53,451 bases of DNA, from the NCBI GenBank assembly GCA_003339415.1, contig PDHQ01000002.1, positions 597 to 54,047 of the forward strand, read 5' to 3'. The DNA comes from Ophiocordyceps camponoti-saundersi (nom. inval.). Taxonomy: Eukaryota > Ascomycota > Sordariomycetes > Hypocreales > Ophiocordycipitaceae. The number at the start of each line of letters is the position of its first letter. Position 1 is the stretch's first letter. This document shows, one piece after another, positions 1-10,855 of the stretch. The translations under genes were made by a program, and so were the position numbers. Below the pieces are notes generated by a model. The model was not told the DNA's origin. It saw only the letters and a list, made by a program, of their open reading frames with translations, and made no database searches.

Positions 1-97
1 ACCAAGGGGCCCCGGGACGGAGGGGGGGAGGGAGGGGGCCAAGGGGGGAAAAAAAAGGGGGGGGGCCAAAGGGGGGGGGGGGGGGGGGGGGGGGGGG
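1..97. repeat. G-rich low-complexity window edge
   Basis: Runs of G broken by short A and C stretches, ending in an uninterrupted G tract at about 71-97. It has no coding character. The other window end and the internal N gap are also homopolymeric, so this looks like the edge of an assembled contig where base calls are unreliable. Confidence 0.75.
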
Positions 98-736
98 ATA
101 GATGCATCATGCATATGAACATACGCACGTCCCCAGGTACGTCTGTATGTACGGATATATGTATAAGTGGTGTATGCATAGGTGCATACATAGATATGTA
201 CGTAGGCAGGGAGTCAGGCAGCAGCCAGTTTGATGCGATAAGGAAAAGTATGTACACATATGCTTCCTTGCCGTCAGTGGTTGTCTGTTGTGTCTGCGCG
301 CTCTCTCTCCCTCACTCTCTCTGTGTACGTGCGAGTGTGCGTCTGAGTATGCGTCTGAGTGTCTGAGTCTGTATGTGTATATGTCTGTCCGTCCGTCTAT
401 CCATCTGTCCGTATGTCTATCCGTCTGTCTGCACGCTGCACTCTGCTGCACCTCACCTCACCTACCTGAACCTCAGTACCTACCTACCTACCTAGCCCGG
501 CTAGCCGCCATTACCTGAGTCATGACTCATCCACCCATCCATCCATCCATCCATGAACCACCACAACCACACCCGGACCGGAATTTCCTCCCTTCCGACT
601 CAAACACCTCAAACACCACCTCCGATCCAGCGCTCTTCACATCCACGACTCCTCCCTCCATATCACTCACTCACTACCTCGACCTGACCTACGACTACAT
701 ATTCCTACATGTCCCCTCGCACATACACAATTCACG
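98..736. repeat. Microsatellite-rich non-coding stretch
   Basis: Contains imperfect TGTC/CCGT repeats (about 380-432), a CCTA tetranucleotide run (about 477-494) and a CATC run (about 528-555). Reading frames here consist of repeat-derived residues and show no family resemblance. The right part may be 5' leader of the doubtful small gene that starts at 737. Confidence 0.5.
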
Positions 737-1196
737 ATGCCCACCACCGACGATGCTACCGATCGCCAGGACCTAGCTCAGGTTCTCCTCTCCGCCTCCG
801 TCCACCACTCCTTCAACCAATGCGCTGACCGAAGCTTCCTCACCTCGTCTCGCCACGCACAATCTTCAACGTCAGGCATACCTTGATTTGGCGAGGTATA
901 CATCTCCGAATTCGTTCCCCTGCCCACTATTACATATAGTAGCCGATTCTCAAAACTCGAACACAACCGAAATGACTGAACATCATGTCCTATCCTGCAG
1001 AGGCGAACAAGCTGCCGCCGCAATGGAAGCCGAACTTGACAAATTCGAGACCAGGCTCTCCGCCCTTCTCGACGCCGTCGACCGCTCGTCCGCGTCCGAA
1101 TCTACCACGAAGTCCTTATCCTCCCCGTCAGCGACCGCCACTCCTCCCCCAGACAAGCCGAAGGAAAAGCCACCTACCGATCATGCAGAATCTTAG
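737..1196 (+). pseudogene. Possible small hypothetical gene, frame-disrupted
   Basis: An ATG at 737 opens a coding-like frame (starting MPTTDDATDRQDLAQ) that stops near 888. The frame one base over then reads well (THNLQRQAYLDLAR) and, after a plausible GTATAC...CTGCAG intron at 896-1000, runs in phase into an acidic helical tail (EAELDKFETRLSALLDAVD) and a Pro/Lys-rich end stopping at 1196. Codon choice in the last exon is GC-rich at third positions, like neighbouring genes. No single frame joins the two halves, so either one or two small indels (mutation or assembly error) break the gene or the model is wrong. I do not recognise the family and assign no function. Confidence 0.3.
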
Positions 1197-2481
1197 CCGA
1201 ACCGCCACCGCCACTCGCCGCAGCGTTTCTGGCCAATAATCGTCGTGTCACCATCAGCCGTCACCTCGCCCGTAGCTTGCGGTCGATCTTGACAAAAGAA
1301 TCCTGCGATTCGACATTGTCTTGCCTCGCTTATCCAGCTTGAGAGGTCATTTACGCACCTTGCTATGTCAAGAAGAATTTTTCTTTTTCTATGAAGAGTA
1401 AAGGAAAAACTACTCGTTCAACGCGAGTCGTAACATAAAGACTTTGGTTGGCGATCGACGTCCGAACTCGCCTCCTCACCCCCGCCATGCTTTCACAGCA
1501 CTGCCGGCCGCCCTGTGACGGCATCGTCAACCACACATTGTGACACGACCACGACCACGACCCCAAGCCGCAGGAGCAAATCAACTCATGTTCAATCCGT
1601 CCTTCGCCTTCGCAATGCCGCCTCATGTTTCTGCTGTTGTGGCACGTCCGGATAAGGAGCGCCCGGATCCATATTCGCCGCTCGCCGTTGCAAATGCGAG
1701 ATGCATGGGGCTCCGCCCCTGTAGTCTCGCTCTCATTCCCGAACGAGGACTCCGAAGAATGACACGACACATCGATCCAACTGCGGTCCGACGCAAAACA
1801 TGACACTTCAAGGGAAAGCCATCCAGAAAGTAGTGTATACACATGTATCAAGAGGTGGATGACGGGGAGGAGAGACCGCTTGAAACAGAGAGAACGCTTG
1901 CGACAAGTCCGAGGACGAGACAAATCCAACATGTAGAATACATCTCGGGAGGAGCGTCGAGACATACAAACGACGCTGAACCAGAGGCGAAAGTAGATAT
2001 GTTGCCGAGCCGATGGCATCAACAGCAGAGAGCCGTGGCTCCTTGGACACGCAGCGTCGCGTTCGATCATCTGCTGAGGCCAGGTTAAGAGAGGAAAAAC
2101 ACAAAAAAAAAAAACTTCCCACCCCGTCCAACTCCCTTTTACCTCCGAATCGTACGTCAGGGGGGGGGGGGAGAGGGTTGTGTAGAGACGTCGCTGGAAG
2201 AGAAGCGGAGAAACCGAGATGCATGCATGTAGTGCATGTTGCATAGAGGAGTGGCAATCGCGTAGACCACGTCGTAGTAGGCATGCACAAAAGCCAAGGC
2301 CTGTCTGGCCGGCGCCCCGTCACACGCGCACAACGCCCACTTCGACGCGGGCCGACTAAGAGCATCTCTTCGTCGGCACCGCTCGTGAGAGCAGACACTC
2401 GGCGTGCGGGGGTGCCCGCGCCCAGAGCAAGCTAGCTGCTATGCGATCTCAACAACAGCTGAGATGCGCCGGCGGCTCTAG
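1197..2481. other. Intergenic, 3' flank of nik1
   Basis: Lies between the doubtful small gene and the 3' end of nik1. It holds an A tract near 2101-2114 and a G tract near 2161-2172. A 293-codon open frame on the minus strand has repeat-like, Ser/Arg/Cys-rich composition and no recognisable domain, so I treat it as chance. Nothing else is supported. Confidence 0.5.
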
Positions 2482-5400
2482 TTAGCCAGAAATGCTCCGC
2501 ATGTCGGAGAGATCGCGACGTGCTCTTGCCCACGGATCCTCCTCCTCTGCCGTCACGAGGGCTGGGCTGGCCAATCCAGCCCCTGTCAGCGGTTCTCGGC
2601 TTGTGAAAGCCCGGCCCTCGAGACTCGGCCGCAGGAAGCCCTGCGCGTTATGGTTGTGGCTGGACGACTTGGCATCTGCCTGGATCGCCAGCTCTCGCTC
2701 GCGGTTCTTTTCGAGGAGCGGGCCCCCAAGTGTGGCGCATTTCAGTATCGTCTGTATCAGGTGATTCTGCTGTAGAGGTTTCGACAGATACTCATCCATC
2801 TGAGCCTGGATGCACTTCTCCCTGTCACCCATCATGGCGTGGGCCGTCAGTGCGATGATGGGCGTCCGGTGCGTCCCCGCGCTCCTCTCGTATTCACGAA
2901 TCTTGCCTGTCGCCTCAAAGCCTCCCTGCCCGCGTCGTCAGCATACAACTACTCACGTATGACGTCGGCATAAGGAAGGGATATGAGTAAAACTCACCAT
3001 GATGGGCATCTGCACGTCCATGAGAATCACATCAAACTTCTTTTCTTTGACCGCCTCGACCGCCTCCCATCCATTGCTGACGACGGTGACGACGTGGTGA
3101 TACTTTTCGAGTATCTTGACTGCGAGTCGTTGGTTCACCGTGTTATCCTCGGCCAGAAGAATCTCGAAGGATTTCGTATTATCCGCCAGTGACGGCGTGG
3201 CTCTGTTCTCCAGCGCCGGGATCATGCCATTGCCGAGATCGATGAGCTTGCAGGGCGTAGTCATATATGACGTGATACCCAGGTCAAGACATGACTTGAG
3301 GCTTACGTGAACCACCGGAGCCAAGAGGACGATGGGTAGATATTTGAAATCGTCCACGGCTCTCAACCTCCGGGCCGTATCGATCGTGTCGACCAGTATG
3401 GCATCGTAGGGTAACGCGCCACCTGCGTTGACCCGGGCCAGGGCTGAGCTCATTTCCGAGTCCACGACAACGGGCTGGAGGCCGATTTGCTCCAGCATCG
3501 CCCGGATATCTGGACCGGAGCTAGACTGTGCCTTATCCACGAAAAGGACCTGATGGCCCAGGTACGGGTGGAGCTGCTTCTTTATGGCCTCGGTGTCTCC
3601 CGTCGCGAGCTTCACTCGGCAGGTGAAGTGAAACTGGCTACCCTTGCCAGCCTCGCTGTTGACCCAGAGATCGCCGCCCATGAGATTGACGAGCCGCTTC
3701 GAAATGGAAAGACCCAAGCCGGTGCCGCCAAACTTGCGCGTCATGGAGCCATCGGCCTGCTGGAAAGTATCGAAGATGAGATTAAGTTTATCCTGCGCGA
3801 TGCCGATGCCGGTGTCTTCGACGACAAACTCGACGGCATACTCACCCGGCCGCACGTCCTCTTGATCGGCCCACTCTTTGATGGTCAGACTGACCTCGCC
3901 GTGTTCTGTGAACTTGATGGCGTTTCCGACGAGATTGAGGATGATCTGCCGCAGCCGGAACGAGTCGCCGATGACATGGTCAGGGACCGAGCTGTCTACC
4001 TTGTACGTAAGATCCAAGAATTTCTCATTAGCCTTGACCGCCAAGGTCTTGAGCGCGTTGAAGACGGTTCCACGCAGCGTGTACGGAATCTCTTCAATTA
4101 CCATCCTCCGGGCCTCGATCTTGGACAGATCCAAGATGTCATCGATGATGGTCAAGAGGCTGTTGGCCAGGTTGTTCACAATATTGAGCATTTCCCGCTG
4201 ATACTGGGTCAGGTCCGTATCCAAGGTCAGCTGCGTCATGCCGATGATTCCGTTCATCGGAGTGCGGATCTCGTGCGACATGTTGGCGAGGAACTCTGAC
4301 TTGGTCTTGTTGGCCAGCTCTGCAGCTTCTCTGGCCTGCGTGTTCCTCTGAATGCTGTCTCTCAAGTTGGAAATCATCTGGTTGATCTTTCGCTTGAGCT
4401 CGTCCATCTCGCCCGAGGCCTCGACATCGACAAGCTTGGTGAAGTCGCCATCCGTCGCCAGGTTCGTGATGTCGGAAAAGGCACGTACTTGCGTAGTCTG
4501 TGCCCGTCAGCAACCGATGCACACCAGGAGGAAAGGGGGACGTGAGAGAAGGGTCATGACGTACCAGGTTACTGGCCATCGTATTCACATCCGTGGTGAT
4601 TTCCTTCCAGCGACCATCCAGGCCGGCGATGTCTGCCTGAGCACCCATCTTGCCGTCGACGCCTACGTCCTTGGCCACCCTCTGCACTTCGTAGCAGAAG
4701 CTCGACAGGCGGCCGACCATGTTATTGATCGTCTCCTTCAGCACTTGGATCTCGCCGTTGGCCTCGACGTCAATGGTCTGGCTCATGTCGCCGTTGGCAA
4801 TGGCTTGCGTGACGGCCGAGATGCTCCGCACTTGCACAGTCAGGTTAGACGCCATGGTGTTTACGTTTTCCGTCAAATCTTTCCATTTGCCCTCGACATT
4901 TGCGACCTGCGCCTGTCCGCCCAGAGTGCCTTCGGTGCCGACTTCTCGAGCCACCTTGCTCACCTCGACGGCAAAGGTGCCGAGGCGGTCGACCATCTGG
5001 TTGATGGTGTTCTTGAGCTCCAGAATCTCGCCCTTGACCTCGACGCCAATCTTCTTAGTAAGGTCGCCTTTGGCCACGGCCGTCGTCACCTTGGCGATCT
5101 CCCGCACTTGCGTCGTCAGGTTCATGGCCATGCCGTTGACGTTTTCTGTAAGGTCTCTCCAAGTCCCCTCGACGTCGTGGACGGTGGCCTGGCCGCCCAG
5201 ACGACCCTCGGTACCGACCTCGCGCGCTATCTTGGTGACCTCGCGAGCGAACTGCTGCAGCTGGTCGACCATGGAGTTGATGGTGGACTTGAGCTCAAAG
5301 ATCTCTCCCCGACAGTCGGCCTGAACCTTTTGGGTGAGGTCTCCCTTGGCCACGGCCGTCGTGACCTTGATGATATCGCGCACCTGAGTCGTCAGGTTGT

Positions 5401-6654
5401 TGGCCATGGCGTTGACGTTGACGGTCAGGTCGTTCCACATGCCCTGCACACCGCCGACGTCGGCTTGGCCCCCGAGCATGCCTTCGGTCCCGACATCTCT
5501 GGCCACACGCGTAACCTCGGAGGCGAACGTTCGCAGCTGATCCACCATGGTGTTTATCGTCTGTTGCAGTTGCAAAATTTCGCCGCGCGCCGGCCTCTCG
5601 ATCTTCTTGGTCAGGTCGCCATGAGCGACAGCGGTCGTTACGGATGCAATCTCCCGTACTGCAAAGCATGGAATTCAGTATCTATCACAGGCGAGAAAGG
5701 GCGTTGCCCGACGAGCCACTTACCTTGGTCAGTCAGATTCTGCGCCATAACGTTGACTGCGAGGTGATCCAACAAGTCAGCATCATCGCAAACATGGACT
5801 AGCAAGAGGGGGTCCATACCATTGTCCGTGAGTTCCTTCCAGGTGCCGTCGACGCCGCCGATGCGGGCCTGTCCGCCGAGTAAACCCTCGGTTCCGACCT
5901 CGCGTGCGACTCTGGAGACTTCACTAGCAAAAATCTGCAGCTGGTCCATCATGGCGTTGATGGTGCGCTTGAACGTGGTAATTTCGGGGTCCATTTCAAC
6001 CGTATTCATGCGAACCTTCATTGTCAGGTCGCCGCGGGCGACGGCAGTGACGATTTCACCGATCTCACGAAGAGCCTTTTGGAAAGCCTCGTTGGCTTTT
6101 TGGTGCTTCCAGAGCTCTCTCTCGAGCGTGGCGACGCGCTCCTGTTCGAGCACTTCGAGGGCGCGTTCCTGCAGCTCTTTTTGTTCCAGCAGCTGGGCAT
6201 TGACGCCGGCGAGCTCTCGGCGTTGACTGTCTAAAAGTTTGGACTGGTCGTCGACGTGTTCTCGGAGACCTTCTAGGGCTGCTTTGGTCAGCTGAGAAGA
6301 CACAGGTAGTTGAGGGATGCTCTCCAGACTACCTTGATGAGCATGGGACAGCCTCGGCTTACAAGGCGTAGTTCTGGCGTGGCCATTTTCATGGCCGAAA
6401 AGAGAATCGTTGACCTCGCTGGGCGTCTCCGGAAGGATAGCGGGTGCGGAGACGGAGGCTCTGTTCTCCAGTTGATCGATGCGGAGGGCGAGTTTCTGCA
6501 GCTCCATCTCGAGGATTCGTTTCGAAGGCGAGTCGCGGCCCGGAAGCTTGATGGGGGCGCCGAGGCCGACGGCCAGTGATGAGGAAGACGGCTGGTCGGC
6601 CGCGAGCGAGGCCACGACCTCGGCCGCCGCTGCCAGGGCAGATTCGTCGACCAT
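2482..6654 (-). CDS. nik1: Group III HAMP-repeat hybrid histidine kinase (Nik1/Os-1)
   Basis: Cytosolic osmosensing hybrid kinase feeding the Ypd1-HOG MAP kinase relay; the family is the genetic target of phenylpyrrole and dicarboximide fungicide sensitivity (established knowledge). Exons on the minus strand: 6654-5820, 5756-5724, 5658-4565, 4497-2998, 2925-2482, giving 1301 residues, normal for the family. After a Ser/Pro-rich N-terminus and a short coiled coil come six HAMP units of about 92 residues, recognisable by repeats such as [10 protein letters not shown] and AREVGTEG, to about residue 690. The phosphoacceptor is His729 in [10 protein letters not shown], followed by the ATPase domain ([24 protein letters not shown]) and a C-terminal receiver with Asp1148 in ILMDVQMP. 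Introns are 63-72 bp; the second exon is only 33 nt. The ATG at 6654 is the first in frame and the frame is open throughout. Upstream lies a 4.2-kb gap. Confidence 0.97.
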
Positions 6655-7085
6655 GGCGAGCGATGGGCTGTGGCTTGAGCGGCTCCAGTGACGAAGCAGA
6701 AATTTGGGAATAAGGAGAGAGGTTGGTCAATAGGTAGCAGGAATGTCGTTGGGGTAAGGAGCAACGGTATCGCGGAAGGTGTCGCGGGCGTGATACGCAG
6801 CCACCGCAGACGGATAAAGCAGGGGCACGCGGCGCAGCAGGATGCGAGAAGCTCTTGACTTGAGTGAGACAGGGCACGTTCAACGGATCTCACACGAGCG
6901 GGACGGCATTATTCGAGAGGACCAGTCGGCGGCTCAAGGTGGCGATGAACGGAGCAGGAAGGGGGGGGGGGGGAGGATAGAGGGGGGGTTGGAAGAAGAA
7001 AGAGAAGAGTGTGGAGAGGACGCGAGCCGTATTGGTCGGCGGAGAGGATCAGTCAGTAAGACGCGGCGGCGCGGAGAGAGCGCGG

Positions 7086-7125
7086 AGAGAGCGGCAGCGG
7101 CGGCGGCGGCGACGGCGGCGGCGGC
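7086..7125. repeat. CGG-rich trinucleotide repeat
   Basis: Imperfect GGC/CGG repeats about 430 bp upstream of the nik1 ATG, probably in its promoter or 5' leader. Such GC-rich repeats could form structure in the leader; that is inference. Confidence 0.6.
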
Positions 7126-9497
7126 CGATGATGGCTTCGTTGACCGGCCCTCTGATCATGGAAACCCGGTGACGGGCAGCGGTGGAAGGGGACAGGAAGT
7201 ACTGGGGACAGGAGGGCGAATTGTTGAAAGCGAGACCTGAGGTAGCATTATTCGTTATTCGCGGGTCAGGGAGGCAGGTACTTTTCTCGGGCGCGCCTGC
7301 TAGGACGGTACCTCTCTGCCTAGCGCGCTAGCGGTACCGCCTAACCCACGACTCCTCTCATCTCCAGCGGCGCGCGTATACGAGTTAGTAGGCCGTAGCA
7401 CATACTGTCGATCGCCTGTTGCTTTGCCCGAGAGCATTCCTCGACTTTGCTGTACTGGGTACCTCGGCAATACTCTCGTACCGTGTCAAGTCGGCACTGT
7501 TTCCGCGCCTCGGAACCCGCAGGCTTCCAGTAGGTAGGTAGGTACATGGATGTGTAGGTACAGACTAACATGAAGTAGCAGGACCCCTAGAGAGGGAGCA
7601 GCGGGCTGATTGGGTCTTGTTGGTTCTTGGTACCACGACGAATATCTATCTGTACAACATCCATCCATTAATATCAACTATTATTCGTACATACATACGT
7701 CCAACCAGCCATAGAGGCCCAGGTGCGCATGTCAACCTTTTAATACCCTCCCTTCGCCTGATTCTCTGTATCGGCCAGGGTACCTACCTAGCTATGTATC
7801 TGCCCCATCTCGTCACCGCGGACGCGAACAAGAGTCGGCGCCAAGGAGGTTAGACGAGCACCCAGGTGCCTGCGAGGTACTATGCACCTGTGTTGTTGTA
7901 TCCGTACGTAGTACCAAGATATTACACGTAACAGCTGCGTGTAGAAGAGGTACATAGGCCTACACATACACACACGTGGTACGACCCTCTTGACCGTAAA
8001 TATCGCCTGCCTGCTTCGTCAACAGTCCGTCGACAAATGGTACAAAATAGCCGGCTGATTCATGGAACCATCATGTCACCGGGAGAGCAAAAAGAAGGGA
8101 GGGTTGAGGGGCGGATACGAATACGGTGTGGGGGGGGGGGGATAAAGGGTAAGGCCCAAGGGGGTGAGGGGCCTGCGCCCATAGCAGACGAGGGGTCGAC
8201 GAATTCCCATCGCCGCAGAAAGAATTATGTACATACAAGGTAGGGATACATATAGGCAACTTGCACAAAAACGTGTTAAACCCCTGCCAAGACGAGGGGG
8301 GCCCGGTAGATTCAAAGTATACCGGCTTTGAGCGGATACATGGAGGATCAGGAGATGGCAATTCTGCTGCGACATTTCAAGGCACGGTACGTGGCAAGAA
8401 TAGCAATTGACATTGGCTCCCTCCTCCATGGACCTACTTACTGACTAGTCACTAGGTACTGAGGTCCTCCCATACTCCGTATGTATGTATGTACACGCGC
8501 ACACACAGCAGATGGCAGACGCCCGCAACCCACAGTGCTCGCTATATTATCGTCACATGGCGGCCCGCATCGCACGTGTAATTCCCCGTGTCGGGTGGGC
8601 TTTTTCAGGAAGGTGACGACGGACGGTGCACACAGAAGGAGCACAGTGTCGCCGCTCACCACGACAGACGATAAAAAGAGTGGCTCTGCCCTACCCTACA
8701 AGCCACTGCTGTCAATCTAGGTATGTATGTAATGAAAAGGTTCATCAGGCGAATCAGGCCTACACCTAAGGAGTCCGTCTAGTAGTAGCTAACTGACTCG
8801 CTCAGGCGTACATGTGTACTCGAAGCAGCGCGTACTTGTAACGTGCACGCTACATGCTCAGGTTTACCAGGTACATCTCCGTAGACCACATCAATCTGGA
8901 CAGCATGTGGGGATCTGGGGCTGTGCCGCTGTACAATGTATGTACATATGTACAGTACGGATACAGAGCATGGTCCTGATGCCTCCCCGCATTTTTTTTT
9001 TTTGGTTGCCGGCAAAGGCCACAAGCATGTGGAGGCTATGACGTGAGCGGAACAAAATGTCGGTAAAGAAGGCAGGAAAGAAGACGAAGAACAAGTAGGT
9101 ATGTACAAGAAGGAATAGGAAGAGGAAGAAGGGAAAGAAGCAAGTTCGAGAGAGAGAGAGAGAGAGGGGGGAGCGGTAAAAGTTAAAAGGAGAGGGAGAG
9201 AGAGAGGCTTACATACTCGCATGCTCTGTCACTCTTACTAGTACGCACTCACACACACACACGCTCTCTCTCTCTCCTCTCCCGAGTCCCCGCCCCCCCC
9301 CCCCCCCTTCTGACTACCTAACTAACCAACTAATTAACTTTTCATCTCCCCTTTTAGCACATCACGCGCGTAGAAAGGCACATGCGTACAAGCATAGCGT
9401 CCTCAATTTCAGCTGAGATGAAAGCTGTGCTAAGACGCGATATTCCGGTATCAAGACCCGCAACTCACTTACATACACATCTCTTTCTCTCCTTTTC

Positions 9498-9500
<3 letters not shown>

Positions 9501-9547
<47 letters not shown>
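9501..9547. repeat. CT dinucleotide microsatellite
   Basis: Essentially uninterrupted CT repeat of about 23 units in the gap between nik1 and the Munc13-like gene. Confidence 0.9.
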
Positions 9548-9552
<5 letters not shown>

Positions 9553-10855
9553 CTTCATTCCTACCATCTACCTAGGTAAGTAGGTAGTTACTCACCTTAC
9601 TTCACCTACCTGCTAGAGCCTAGACGGATTACAATACATACAAACGACAACCTCCTCCATGAAGAGCAACCGACTGCCGGTATTACGAGCCCTGGCCCTC
9701 CCTCCCTCCCTCCTCTCCCTCCTCTCCCACTCCCTCTCCGTGTCTCCCTCCCTTCATCTTGACAATCAACAACACAGTTCATTACTCGACCTCGTGTACG
9801 ACGCTTACACGACGTGAAACCGCCATCTTTCTTTCATCCCGTCTCTACATACATATCCGTCCTTCTTCCTCTCTCACATATGTACATATGTACATACATA
9901 CATACACACACATACCCTCTCTTCGTATACGGATAGGCTTCCCGACGTCAAACCTACCCTAGCAGTGGATAGTCATCTGCCCCGTTCGTTCACCTCATCC
10001 AACCTCTCCCTCTCTCTTTACATTTATTCCCGCCCCTTTCCCCTGCCTGTTCCACGACTGCTGCTGGACACGTCTGCCACGCCGCACCATCAACACCAAC
10101 ACCGCTCATCAGGCTGCCACGTCTGCTCCCCCCCCCTCTCCTCTCTCTCTCTTTTGCTCCTTCGGCTCTCGGACTTAGTTTTGGCATACACATACATACA
10201 TACACACTTCTCCGTTTGAATATCAACACATCCGTAATTTCATAACAGAGGGGTGTTGAAGGGCATGATGTAGAGTCCCCCTTTTGCGAGACTTACACGA
10301 CCCCCCTTTTTTTCCCGCGTTTCAACCCAAACCTCAAACGACGGCATCAATAGTAGAATTAGGAAGAAGAAAGGAAAAGAAAAGCAAACAAATCAAGGGG
10401 CACAGAAGGAGATGGGAAGGAAAAAAAAGAGGCTGACGCCGGAGCAATGTCCATATCGAGGCGTCAACCACGCGATGAGAGCAATATAACGACGAGTGCG
10501 AAATCGAGTCTGTCAAAACTCCTACTGAAACGAACCACTCACGATACAAGGCCAAAACCATCTGGTCAGGCCCCCGGGATGCATGCGTGATTGGGGGTGG
10601 GTGGTAAATGTTAGGCACACATGCAACGGACGCTTGGATGGCTGCATCGACGCGGCACAGCAACGGTGCGCGTGGCTCCCTGATGGCCATCCGTCAAAGC
10701 CATTCCAGGAGAGCTATATCCCTTCTCCGTAAAGGAAAGCAAGCAGTAGCAGGTCAACGAATCGTCACACGTCATCAAGGGGTATCGTATGTATGTTGTG
10801 TGAGGCGCCTCAACGAGGACAAGAGAAGAGAAGAAAAAAACCAATATTCGCTTCC

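Larger units (their letters stand above)
6655..10855. other. Long intergenic region upstream of nik1
   Basis: 4.2 kb between the nik1 start and the 3' end of the Munc13-like gene, both on the minus strand, so the left part should hold the nik1 promoter and 5' leader. It contains a G tract (about 6961-6974), a CGG-rich trinucleotide stretch (about 7086-7125), a GTATG/GTACAT-rich section (about 8478-8495, 8935-8960, 9880-9915) and a CT dinucleotide run (about 9501-9547). No protein family, tRNA or rRNA was recognised. It is large enough for an unrecognised non-coding transcript. Confidence 0.5.

Noticed and set aside
1363..2244. 293-codon minus-strand open frame
   Set aside because: Composition is Ser/Arg/Cys-rich with no domain or codon bias, and it overlaps homopolymer tracts in the 3' flank of nik1. 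Judged a chance frame.
6275..6345. Intron-like signals (GTAAGC..TTCTCAG, 71 bp) near the nik1 N-terminus
   Set aside because: Removing them shifts the frame, whereas the unspliced frame is open and reads into the conserved [12 protein letters not shown] segment. Kept as coding.
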